NCBI GenBank assembly: GCA_030041195.1
Contig: JASHOI010000405.1
Span: 1 to 33,260, forward strand
Direction of reading: 5' to 3'
Length of the DNA stretch: 33,260 nucleotides
Origin: Streptosporangiaceae bacterium
GTDB lineage: Bacteria > Actinomycetota > Actinomycetes > Streptosporangiales > Streptosporangiaceae
The translations under genes and the position numbers were made by a program. The notes beneath the pieces are model-generated. The model saw only the letters and a program-made list of their open reading frames with translations. It was not told the origin of the DNA and ran no database searches. Of the stretch, positions 25,226-31,866 are shown piece by piece. Each line of letters opens with the position of its first letter. Position 1 is the stretch's first letter.

Positions 25226-25717
25226 TTACCACCGGAGCTGGGCTATTTCGTCGTAGTCGGCCGCGGAGTACCCGACCAGCCCGTCAGACAACGCGAAGAT
25301 CCACTCGGCCACGCCGAGCGACATCGCCAGCCTGCTGCACCGGGGGCAGTAGTGCGGCTCATCCAGCCGCACCGAGTCGTCCGGCGCGAGCCGCACGTAG
25401 ATCAGCTTCGATCCCGGCAGGTTCCGCCAGCCGTCGCCGTCCCGGGCCAGCGAGATCGCCCGCTGCTCCGCGTGGGTCCGGCACTGGTCATGGTGGCCAA
25501 GCTCCCCCACCTTGCAGTGGCAATGGTCTTCGCCGGGGAACGGAACCCCGTTGGTCCCCCAGGCGAGCATGCTGCCGTCCTGCACCAGCACCGCGGCGTG
25601 CCGGGTCCGGGCATGGGAATCCCGGGCCAGTTCGGACGCCCGCTCCACCATCAGCTCCGCCAAGTGGCTGTCATGGCGTTTCAGCGGCCGCCGTTGCGGC
25701 CCTGGCCCTGGCTGCAC
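25226..25717 (-). CDS. Cytidine/deoxycytidylate deaminase-like zinc protein
   Basis: This 163-residue protein has the two zinc motifs of the cytidine deaminase fold: His82-Ala-Glu84 (RTHAEQRAIS) and Cys124-x-x-Cys127 (PHYCPRCSRLA). Upstream, HCHCKVGELGHHDQC adds Cys66, Cys68 and Cys79 and several His. In dCMP deaminases an insert at this place binds a second, structural zinc. It may act on a free nucleotide base, nucleotide or related amine; the substrate is not determinable. The start is uncertain: GTG 25717 lies downstream of AGGGG, GTG 25726 is close by, and ATG 25649-25651 would trim the first helix. It appears to be the first gene of the four-gene minus-strand cluster and is divergent from the PPOX-fusion gene. 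Confidence 0.7.
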   Translation of the reverse strand: MQPGPGPQRRPLKRHDSHLAELMVERASELARDSHARTRHAAVLVQDGSMLAWGTNGVPFPGEDHCHCKVGELGHHDQCRTHAEQRAISLARDGDGWRNLPGSKLIYVRLAPDDSVRLDEPHYCPRCSRLAMSLGVAEWIFALSDGLVGYSAADYDEIAQLRW

Positions 25718-25870
25718 GCACACCACCCCTCTGCAGCGAAAACCCAATTCTCCGCCCACGGCCAACCGCGCGGGGCGGCGGCCCGGAGAGTGGGCCAGAT
25801 TGGATGATGCCAGCCTTGGCCGCAGCCGTCGCCCTGCCCACCTCAACCTTCCCATAGTGGCCGGGATAGG

Positions 25871-25921
25871 CGGCTATAACCAGGTAGTACACATAGCCGG
25901 AGCCTTTACGCCATAATGGCG
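25871..25921. promoter_or_regulatory. Two adjacent inverted repeats, possible operators
   Basis: CGGCTAT (25871-25877) and ATAGCCG (25893-25899) form a perfect 7-bp inverted repeat with a 15-base spacer. Ten bases later CGCCATAATGGCG (25909-25921) is a 13-bp palindrome around a central A. They lie in the AT-richest part of the divergent gap, as expected for operators of the deaminase cluster. Promoter elements here could not be fixed. Confidence 0.45.
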
Positions 25922-26184
25922 TTTTCAACGCTGATCTGGTGTAGATTGGCTCTCGTTCAGCACGGGGCGTCTTACGGGGAAAGTTCTGTCCGGGCGGGCA
26001 ACCCGCCAACGGGGTCGATGACGATACCGCGGATTGGCCGCGCCGGGCTTCGCTGACCATTCAACGCCTCTGCAGTCCACCGCCAAGGGCTTTCGGGCCT
26101 GCTTCTGGCCCGCTCCCCAGGTGGCGCGCGGGAGGGCGAACGGGCGGGGGAAACCCTGGCCCTCCCGCGCGCCGCCGCCACCCC

Positions 26185-26215
26185 TACGGTGGTGCTGCCC
26201 GCACGCTGCAGGAGG
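26185..26215 (+). promoter_or_regulatory. Possible -10 and ribosome site for the PPOX-SnoaL gene
   Basis: TACGGT (26185-26190) fits TAnnnT and AGGAGG (26210-26215) lies 4 bases before ATG 26220. The implied 5' leader is about 23 nt. No -35 is obvious. Confidence 0.5.
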
Positions 26216-26219
26216 CCCG

Positions 26220-27080
26220 ATGCCACTCGACCAGATCTATGTGAGTTACCTGAACGCTCAGCGTCGGGGTCGGCTGGCCACGGTAAGCCCAGGCGGCAGC
26301 CCGCAGAACAAGCCGGTCGGCTATTGCTACAACGCCGATCTCGGCACGATCGACATCGTCGGCTTCAACATGGAGCGCTCGGCCAAGTACCGCAACATCG
26401 GGGTCAACCCGGCGGTCTCGTTCGTGGTCGACGACGCCATCGGCGAGGGCGCATCGAACATGCGCATGCTCGAGATCCGGGGCGACGCCGAGCAGGTCGC
26501 CGCCGACGGCGCGCGTCTGATCCGGATCCACCCGCGCCGCCTGGTGAGCTGGAACATCGACCCCCAGCACCCCGGCCTGCACACCGCCGACATCGCCGGC
26601 GGGGGTGGCCCACCGGAAGCACAGCCGGACCGCCCAGCGCTCGACCTGGGCGGTCCGGCCACCAGGGAAGCGGCGGACGCCGCCGCCCGCCTGGTCGAGG
26701 AGCTTCAGGCCGGCTGGGACACCGGCGACGCCGACATCACGAACCGGCACTTCGCCGCCGACCTGCTGTGGGGCAGCCCGTTCGGCACCACCGTGGACGG
26801 CTACCAGCCACTGCACGCGATCCACCTTCGCCTCAAGCAGCAGGGCCGCGGCGGACCGGCCTCGCGCTTCGAACTCGTCAGGGCCCTTTCCCCGGCGCCG
26901 GGGGTGGCGCTGGCCCAGATCCGCCGCGTCGCGCTCGGCCCCGGCGGCCAGCCCGTCGAGCCGAGTTCCGACCTCACCGGCTCGTTCTCCGAGATGGTGC
27001 TCTATGTGCTGGTGCGCCGCGGCGGCACCTGGTGGGTCGCCGCCGGCCAGAACACGCCGATCCAGCCACCCCCCGGCTGA
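26220..27080 (+). CDS. PPOX-type flavin/F420 oxidoreductase fused to SnoaL-like domain
   Basis: This 286-residue protein joins two small folds. Residues 1-120 form a pyridoxamine-phosphate-oxidase-like split barrel of the kind that binds FMN or F420 (GRLATVSPGGSPQNKPVGYC; NIGVNPAVSFVVDD). A Gly/Pro-rich linker (about 121-147) leads to a SnoaL/DUF4440 (SgcJ/EcaC-like) domain at about 150-286 (NRHFAADLLWGSPFGTTVDG; GGTWWVAAGQNTPIQ). AGGAGG lies 4 bases before ATG 26220; the frame extends upstream without homology. It probably acts as a soluble redox enzyme on a hydrophobic small molecule bound in the SnoaL pocket. Cofactor and substrate are inference. It is divergent from the deaminase cluster and followed by a strong hairpin. 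Confidence 0.8.
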   Translation: MPLDQIYVSYLNAQRRGRLATVSPGGSPQNKPVGYCYNADLGTIDIVGFNMERSAKYRNIGVNPAVSFVVDDAIGEGASNMRMLEIRGDAEQVAADGARLIRIHPRRLVSWNIDPQHPGLHTADIAGGGGPPEAQPDRPALDLGGPATREAADAAARLVEELQAGWDTGDADITNRHFAADLLWGSPFGTTVDGYQPLHAIHLRLKQQGRGGPASRFELVRALSPAPGVALAQIRRVALGPGGQPVEPSSDLTGSFSEMVLYVLVRRGGTWWVAAGQNTPIQPPPG

Positions 27081-27122
27081 CCGGTTCGCCACTCACCGCC
27101 GCCACCCAATGTGGTCATGGGT

Positions 27123-27152
27123 CCCGCGCTGTCGTTGGAGAAACAGCGCGGG
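27123..27152 (+). terminator. Strong hairpin after the PPOX-SnoaL gene
   Basis: CCCGCGCTGT (27123-27132) and ACAGCGCGGG (27143-27152) form a perfect 10-bp stem with a 10-base loop, 42 bp after the stop. No T-run follows. It probably ends the upstream transcript. Confidence 0.7.
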
Positions 27153-27170
27153 TCCCACCACACCATTGCC

Positions 27171-27212
27171 GGGCGCGCCGCCCCGGGCGCGCTGCCCCGG
27201 GCGCGCCGCCCC
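27171..27212. repeat. Three tandem 14-bp GC-only repeats
   Basis: GGGCGCGCCGCCCC occurs at 27171-27184 and 27199-27212, with a one-base variant (T for C) at 27185-27198. It lies between the hairpin and the N-acetyltransferase promoter and is not coding in any supported frame. Each unit can also pair with its neighbours. Confidence 0.85.
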
Positions 27213-27242
27213 ATGTGCGACCGAGCCGGGCGCAGCACCAGT

Positions 27243-27308
27243 TACGGTAAGGCACCGGCGCTGGCAACGGGTGCCGGGTGCGGACCGGTGGATCATGAGG
27301 GCGGGAGG
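27243..27308 (+). promoter_or_regulatory. Possible -10 and ribosome site for the arylamine N-acetyltransferase
   Basis: TACGGT (27243-27248) fits TAnnnT. A purine-rich GGGAGG (27303-27308) precedes ATG 27312 by only 3 bases, which is short but the only candidate in frame. Confidence 0.4.
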
Positions 27309-27311
27309 GTG

Positions 27312-28109
27312 ATGGACGAGAGCACTGCAGCGGCCTACCTGCGGCGGATCGGCCTGTCACCGCCGCTGACCGGCGACGCGGCGACGCTCCGCGCGCTGCA
27401 CCGCGCTCATCAGATGGCCGTGCCGTTCGAGAACCTGAGCATCCACCTGGGCGAGCCGATCTCGCTGGACGAGGACGACCTGGTGAGCAAGATCGTGCGC
27501 AACCGGAGGGGCGGCTTCTGCTACGAGCTCAACGGGCTATTCGCGCTCTTGCTGGAGACGCTGGGCGCGCAGGTCACGCGCGTCAGCGCGCGGGTGTACG
27601 GCGCGGCAGGGCTCGGGCCGCCGTTTGACCACCTGGCGCTCGTCGTGCTGCTGCCGGACGGCACCGGGCCCTGGCTGGCGGATGTGGGCTTCGGCCGGCA
27701 CAGCGTCCGCCCGCTGGCGCTGGACAGCAGGACCGAGCAGGACGATCCAGGCGGCCGGTTCCTGCTCGCCGACGCCGCGGACGGCGACGTTGACGTGCTC
27801 AAGAGCGGTGAGCCGCAGTACCGGTTCGAGCCGCGGGAACGGGCCCTGGCCGACTTCGTCCCCACGTGCTGGTGGCAGCAGACGTCGCCGCTGTCCCACT
27901 TCACCCAGGAGACGGTCTGCTCGCGGCTCACCGAGGACGGCAGGATCTCGATCAGCGGCCGGACGCTGATCCGGACCAGCAACGGATCCCGTGCCGAGCA
28001 GCAACTGCCCGGCGACGACGCCCTGCTGGCCGCCTACCGGGAGCACTTCGGCATAACCCTGGACCGTGTCCCCGGCGCCAACCGCCGCCCTCCCACCAGG
28101 AGCGGATAG
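27312..28109 (+). CDS. nat: Arylamine N-acetyltransferase
   Basis: This 265-residue cytoplasmic enzyme transfers acetyl from acetyl-CoA to arylamines, arylhydrazines or related amines. The complete catalytic triad is visible: Cys70 in RNRRGGFCYELNG, His107 in PPFDHLALVV and Asp124 in WLADVGFG. Other family landmarks are HQMAVPFENLSIHLG at 33-47 and SHFTQ near residue 197. The length is close to the ~270-280 residues usual for bacterial enzymes. The gene lies after the PPOX-SnoaL gene and hairpin, and its TAG is 9 bp before the LOG-type gene, whose possible -10 overlaps that stop. A role in detoxification of aromatic amines or in ring closure of a secondary metabolite (as in rifamycin amide synthase) cannot be told apart. 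Confidence 0.92.
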   Translation: MDESTAAAYLRRIGLSPPLTGDAATLRALHRAHQMAVPFENLSIHLGEPISLDEDDLVSKIVRNRRGGFCYELNGLFALLLETLGAQVTRVSARVYGAAGLGPPFDHLALVVLLPDGTGPWLADVGFGRHSVRPLALDSRTEQDDPGGRFLLADAADGDVDVLKSGEPQYRFEPRERALADFVPTCWWQQTSPLSHFTQETVCSRLTEDGRISISGRTLIRTSNGSRAEQQLPGDDALLAAYREHFGITLDRVPGANRRPPTRSG

Positions 28110-28118
28110 GTTCTGCTC
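28107..28118 (+). promoter_or_regulatory. Leaderless -10 for the LOG-family gene
   Basis: TAGGTT (28107-28112) fits TAnnnT and sits six bases before GTG 28119. Its first three bases are the stop codon of the N-acetyltransferase gene. No -35 is evident, so co-transcription is also possible. Confidence 0.45.
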
Positions 28119-28709
28119 GTGGTCGATCTTCGAGCGGTGTGCGTGTTCTGCGGATCCTCGACTCCCCCGGACGCCCGTTACGGCGACACCGCCCGTGCCC
28201 TCGGCACACTGCTGGCGCAGCGCGGCATCGGCCTCGTCTATGGGGGCGGCAGCGTGGGTCTCATGGGCGTGCTCGCCGACGCCGCCCTGGCCAGCAGCGG
28301 CAGGGTCACCGGGGTCATCCCGGCCGGGCTGTTCTCCCGCGAGATCGGCCACACCGGGCTGACCGACCTGCGCGAGGTCGGCTCGATGCACGAGCGCAAG
28401 CAGCTCATGTACGACCTGTCCGACGCGTTCATCGCGCTGCCCGGCGGGCTGGGCACGCTGGAGGAACTCGCCGAGGTCGCCACCTGGTCACAGCTCGGGC
28501 TGCACCGCAAGCCGATCGTCCTGCTCGACGTCGACGCGTTCTGGGAACCGCTGGTAACCCAGCTGGACCGGATGGTCGGCGTCGGGCTGCTCAAGCAGGC
28601 CAACCGGGACCTGATCGGGCGAGCCCACTCCCCCGCGGAAGCGCTCGCCGCTCTCGCGTCCGCCGAGCCCAGCCACGCCGAAAAGTGGATCACCGCGGAG
28701 GACCGGTAG
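28119..28709 (+). CDS. LOG-family protein (cytokinin riboside 5'-monophosphate phosphoribohydrolase-like)
   Basis: The 196-residue Rossmann-fold protein belongs to the LOG / TIGR00730 family. These enzymes cleave the N-glycosidic bond of nucleoside 5'-monophosphates, releasing a base such as adenine or a cytokinin and ribose 5-phosphate. Family motifs are CVFCGSSTP (8-16), YGGGSVGLMG (41-50), MHERKQLM (90-97) and the signature PGGLGTLEE (108-116). Arg93, Lys94 and Glu116 occupy the expected phosphate- and ribose-contacting positions. The start is GTG 28119, with the TAGGTT element six bases upstream. It follows the N-acetyltransferase by 9 bp and is convergent with the MFS gene. In many actinobacteria this is a general nucleotide-salvage enzyme rather than a plant-hormone maker. 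Confidence 0.9.
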   Translation: MVDLRAVCVFCGSSTPPDARYGDTARALGTLLAQRGIGLVYGGGSVGLMGVLADAALASSGRVTGVIPAGLFSREIGHTGLTDLREVGSMHERKQLMYDLSDAFIALPGGLGTLEELAEVATWSQLGLHRKPIVLLDVDAFWEPLVTQLDRMVGVGLLKQANRDLIGRAHSPAEALAALASAEPSHAEKWITAEDR

Positions 28710-28754
28710 CCCGGCGGACCGACAACGGTCTCCGGCGGGCGCCCTTGCCGGGCT
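28708..28754. terminator. Branched hairpin between LOG and MFS genes
   Basis: AGCCCGGC (28708-28715) and GCCGGGCT (28747-28754) form an outer 8-bp stem. Inside it GACCG-ACAA-CGGTC (28717-28730) forms a second hairpin. It begins at the LOG stop codon and lies between convergent genes, so it could terminate transcription from either side. Confidence 0.5.
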
Positions 28755-28809
28755 CTTACATCGGGGCGCACGCGGCAGTGATCGCGCCGGACTCCACTCG
28801 GCCTGAGGA

Positions 28810-30309
28810 TCAGCACTTGCGGAGCTGAGCCTCGGCCGGCGGGACCGGCGCACCGCCCGCGTGCCCGGCCTTCTGGCGTTCGAGTTCCTGCTGGCAGTCG
28901 CGAGAACGGAGCTGTATCGCGACCAGCGCGGCGGCGAGCAGTGCGATGCCGGTGGCGATGAGGAACGACAGCCGGTATCCATCGGTCAGCGCGCCGGCGG
29001 CGCTCGTGTGGATGGCGTGCGCGGTGCGGGCGGCGGCCGCGGTGGCCAGGATCGCGAGCCCGACCGCGGCGCCGGTTTGCTGGCTGGTCGTGAACAGGGC
29101 CCCGGCCAGGCCCTGGTCGCGGCCCTGCACGCCGCTGGTGATCGCGATCGACGCGGTGGGCAGCGCGAAGCCGATGCCGAACGCGGTCAGCACGATGCCG
29201 GGCAGCACGACCGCTCCGTAGTTGGCGCCGGGCGAGATCTGAGCCAGCCAGAACTGCCCGGCCGCCATGCAGCCGAGCCCGATGAGCAGCACGTACTTGA
29301 TGGCCAGCCGGGCGAGGAGGCGGCGGGTCAGCAGGGTTGAGGTGATCACGACGGTGACGGTCGCCGGCACGAGCGCGAGCCCGGTCTCCAGCGGGGTCAG
29401 CCCCTGGACCTTCTGCAGGTAAAGCGAGACGAAGTACACGTATCCGGCCAGGACTGCGCCGATCATCAGCATCGCGGCCACGGCGGCCCGGCGGGTGGGC
29501 GCGGTCAGGATCTGCAGCGGCAGCATGGGCGCGGTCACTGCGCGCTCGGTGACGACGAAGCCCACCCCCAGTACGCCCGCGGCCACGAGCGCGCCGATCG
29601 TCAGCGGGGCGCCGAAGCCGTGCTGCTGGCCGTTGCTCAGCCCGAAGATCAGCGCCGCGATCGCGACGGTCACCAGCACCGCCCCGGGCACGTCCACCCG
29701 GCTGCCGCCGGCCGGCCTGCTGGCCGGCAGCCGCCCGAACAGCATGAGCATGATCGCGATCAGCGGCGGGTTGACCAGGAAGACCGCCCGCCAGCCGAGA
29801 TACTGCGTGAGCAAGCCGCCCGCTATGATCCCCGTGGTCGCGCCCGCGGCGGTGGTCGCCTGCCAGATCGACAGCGCCCGGGCCCGGGCCGGACCCTCGG
29901 GGTTGGTCGTGGTCAGCAGCGACAGCGCGGCCGGTGAGATCAACGCTCCCGCGGCGCCCTGCACCAGCCGCGCGGCGATCAGCATCAGCGGCCACTGCGC
30001 CAGCCCCGCGGCGACGGAAGCGAGCGCGAACCAGACCAGCCCGCCGGCCAGCAGCCTGCGCCGCCCGAGCAGATCGGCCAGCCTGCCACCGGCCAGCAGC
30101 AGCGAGCCGAACGTCAGCGCGTACCCGGTGACGATCCACTGCAGCTGCGCGGCGGCCATGTGCAGCTCGCGCTGGATCGTGGGCAGCGCCACGTTCACGA
30201 TGCTGAAGTCAAGCTGGAGCACGAACTGGGCGGCGCAGATCACGGTCATGGCGAGCGCCGCGCCGGGCACCTTGCGCGCGCCGGCCGGCGCCCGGCCATC
30301 GTTTGCCAT
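28810..30309 (-). CDS. DHA2 (EmrB/QacA-type) MFS drug efflux transporter
   Basis: This 499-residue polytopic membrane protein has about 14 hydrophobic segments, as in the 14-helix DHA2 proton-antiporter family. Visible signatures are LDFSIVNVALPTIQREL in TM1 (motif D1-like), GGRLADLLGRRRLL (motif A) and LVQGAAGALISPAALSLLT (motif B region), and WRAVFLVNPP (after motif C). The C-terminal tail is hydrophilic. It would export drugs or metabolites with proton exchange. ATG 30309 has GGAGG 4 bases upstream; the frame runs further upstream without homology. Its leader contains a perfect 27-bp palindrome at 30323-30349, just 13 bp from the start, so repression by a MarR- or TetR-type protein is likely. 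No such regulator is in the window. Confidence 0.92.
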   Translation of the reverse strand: MANDGRAPAGARKVPGAALAMTVICAAQFVLQLDFSIVNVALPTIQRELHMAAAQLQWIVTGYALTFGSLLLAGGRLADLLGRRRLLAGGLVWFALASVAAGLAQWPLMLIAARLVQGAAGALISPAALSLLTTTNPEGPARARALSIWQATTAAGATTGIIAGGLLTQYLGWRAVFLVNPPLIAIMLMLFGRLPASRPAGGSRVDVPGAVLVTVAIAALIFGLSNGQQHGFGAPLTIGALVAAGVLGVGFVVTERAVTAPMLPLQILTAPTRRAAVAAMLMIGAVLAGYVYFVSLYLQKVQGLTPLETGLALVPATVTVVITSTLLTRRLLARLAIKYVLLIGLGCMAAGQFWLAQISPGANYGAVVLPGIVLTAFGIGFALPTASIAITSGVQGRDQGLAGALFTTSQQTGAAVGLAILATAAAARTAHAIHTSAAGALTDGYRLSFLIATGIALLAAALVAIQLRSRDCQQELERQKAGHAGGAPVPPAEAQLRKC

Positions 30310-30322
30310 CAGGCCTCCGGGA

Positions 30323-30349
30323 GGTAATTGAGCTAAGTATGCAATTACC
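30323..30349. promoter_or_regulatory. 27-bp palindromic operator in front of the MFS gene
   Basis: GGTAATTG (30323-30330) and CAATTACC (30342-30349) are perfect 8-bp arms around an 11-base spacer, unusually AT-rich for this DNA. On the minus strand CATACT (30341-30336) in the spacer resembles a -10, so a bound protein would block the MFS promoter. MarR or TetR binding is inference. Confidence 0.75.
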
Positions 30350-30396
30350 CCAGCCGGGCCTCGGCGGCCATCACCGATCGGCGAGCCGGCCAGGCG

Positions 30397-30402
30397 TAGG
30401 CT
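30397..30402 (+). promoter_or_regulatory. Possible -10 for the FMN reductase gene
   Basis: TAGGCT fits TAnnnT, 35 bp before ATG 30438, giving a leader of about 29 nt with GGAGGGAG as ribosome site. It is about 48 bp from the MFS operator, so shared control is possible. Confidence 0.45.
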
Positions 30403-30437
30403 GCTCTCCCCGGGGGCACCGGCGGAGGGAGAACGCG

Positions 30438-31051
30438 ATGGCACGGCAGGTACGAGTGGTGGGCCTGGGCGGCTCGCTCCGGGCCGAGTCGACCAGCCGC
30501 ACCGCGCTGCAGACCGCGCTCGACGGGGCAGCCGCGTCAGGTGCCGAGGTGGAACTGCTCGCGATCCGTGACCTCGGCCTGCCGCTCTACACCGCGGAGC
30601 ACGGGATACCGCAGGCCGCTCACGAGTTCGCCGAGGCCGTCTACCGGGGCGACGCGATGATCTGGAGCAGCCCCACTTACCAGGGTTCGGTGAGCGGCGC
30701 GTTCGCAGCGCGCTGGACTGGCTGATCCTGCTGGGCGACCGCACGCCGCCGTACCTGTCGAACAAGCCGGTCGGGCTGGTCTCCACGGCCGGCGGGGTGC
30801 AGGGCCTGCAGACCGTCAACGCGATGGACTTCATCGCCCGGTCGCTGCGCGGCTGGAGCGTCCCGCTGGTGATGCCGGTGCCGCAGTCGCGGCGGTCGTT
30901 CGACGCTGACGGGCGGCTGATCGACCTGTCCATCGCCGATCAGCTGCGCGCGCTCGGCGCCGAGGTCGCCCGCGCCGCCCGCCAGTTCCTGTCCGACGGC
31001 ACCTGCGACTACGCCGACGGAACGCTCGCGCCGACCAGCGCCAGCCAGTGA
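30438..31051 (+). pseudogene. NADPH-dependent FMN reductase, interrupted by a -1 base frameshift
   Basis: The first part (30438 to TGA 30723-30725) encodes 95 residues with the flavodoxin-like FMN-binding loop GGSLRAESTSR at 11-21 and SSPTYQGSVSGAF at 77-89. After Phe89 (30702-30704) homology jumps to another frame: ALDWLILLGDRTPPYLSNKP, then the family motif STAGGVQGLQTVNAMDF, ending at TGA 31049-31051. Five bases (30705-30709) stand where six would be needed to keep frame, so one base is missing. Rejoined, the protein is about 204 residues, the usual length for this family. The ribosome site GGAGGGAG is intact and both halves keep family-like sequence. The lesion is therefore recent or a sequencing error; no slippery heptamer supports programmed shifting. 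Confidence 0.8.
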
Positions 31052-31061
31052 GCCGCGCTCA
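31049..31061. terminator. Small palindrome containing both convergent stop codons
   Basis: TGAGC (31049-31053), CGC and GCTCA (31057-31061) form a 13-bp palindrome. The outer three bases are the TGA stops of the FMN reductase and the DUF4337-like gene. The stem is short, so termination strength is doubtful. Confidence 0.4.
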
Positions 31062-31814
31062 GCTCGGCAGGCCGGGCTGGCGCGAGATCAGCACGAGCGA
31101 GGTGATCAGCAGCGCCGCGCCGAAGCCGATCAGCGCGTAGCGCACGCCGTAGAGCTTGAACGAGCTGCCGATCCCGACCAGGAACAGCACCGCGGCGAGG
31201 AACACCGTGATCTGGATGTAGTTGTCGCTGGTCACCCCGGCCTGGTTGCCGGCGTTGAACTTGGCGGTGGCCTCGTTGTCGAGCGCGTTGGCCTGCGTCT
31301 GGGCCGGCAGCTTGTACTGCGGCATGTAGGTCGGGCCCGGCGGCGCGTTCGGGTTGTGCAGCGGGTTGGTAGCCATCCACGCGTTGAAGGCCACCCGGAA
31401 CTGGGGCCGGAACCGCCGCTCGGCGATCGCCTCCTTCTGCGGGCTGTTCAGCGTGAACGCGATGAACCAGGCGTTAAAGGTCGAGGCGTCGAAGTTACGC
31501 GTTGAGATCGCCTCGAGGTCGTCCCTGGTGGCCAGGTTGCGCAGCGTGGAGGACTCGGCAATCTCGACGCGCGATTCCGTGCTCCAGCGGGCCGCCGAGT
31601 AGCCGGCCCACGCGGCCGTCAGCGTGACGATCGCCAGCAGCACGGCCTCGCAGACCTGCACGATGCGGGAATGCCGGCCGCCGGTCCCGCCGGCCTCGTC
31701 GCCCTCGTCCCCGTTGCCGTTGCCGTTCCCCTGCTGCTCGCCGCCTTGCTCGTGCTTCTCGCCGTGCTCGTGCAGCTTCTTGCCGGCCTCAATCGGGTTA
31801 AGTCCCTCGGCCAT
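31059..31814 (-). CDS. DUF4337-like membrane protein
   Basis: This 251-residue protein starts with a hydrophilic, low-complexity N-terminus (His/Glu/Gly/Asn-rich, 12-46). One membrane helix follows at about 51-72 (EAVLLAIVTLTAAWAGYSAARWS), then a soluble loop of ~125 residues and two closely spaced C-terminal helices (about 199-218 and 223-244). The first helix with GYSAARWS and the overall arrangement recall DUF4337 proteins, whose function is not known. GGAGGGCGGG directly precedes ATG 31814. It lies 52 bp downstream of the phosphoesterase gene on the same strand and may be co-transcribed with it. The frame continues upstream into that gene but without homology. Confidence 0.72.
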   Translation of the reverse strand: MAEGLNPIEAGKKLHEHGEKHEQGGEQQGNGNGNGDEGDEAGGTGGRHSRIVQVCEAVLLAIVTLTAAWAGYSAARWSTESRVEIAESSTLRNLATRDDLEAISTRNFDASTFNAWFIAFTLNSPQKEAIAERRFRPQFRVAFNAWMATNPLHNPNAPPGPTYMPQYKLPAQTQANALDNEATAKFNAGNQAGVTSDNYIQITVFLAAVLFLVGIGSSFKLYGVRYALIGFGAALLITSLVLISRQPGLPS

Positions 31815-31866
31815 CCCGCCCTCCGGCCCCCGGATGATCACACGAGCATATCCAAGGGCCGGGTGG

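Larger units (their letters stand above)
25718..26219. other. Divergent intergenic region (deaminase cluster / PPOX fusion)
   Basis: This ~500-bp gap is locally less GC-rich around 25856-25980. It carries two inverted repeats (25871-25899 and 25909-25921), a -10-like TACGGT and an AGGAGG site near the right end. I see no convincing gene in it. Confidence 0.5.

Noticed and set aside
22652..25807. A 3.1-kb plus-strand open frame opposite the redox cluster
   Set aside because: It is antisense to four genes with clear catalytic motifs and its own product is low-complexity with no start signal.
30700..30712. Programmed ribosomal frameshift in the FMN reductase
   Set aside because: No slippery heptamer is seen at the junction; a missing base or sequencing error is simpler.
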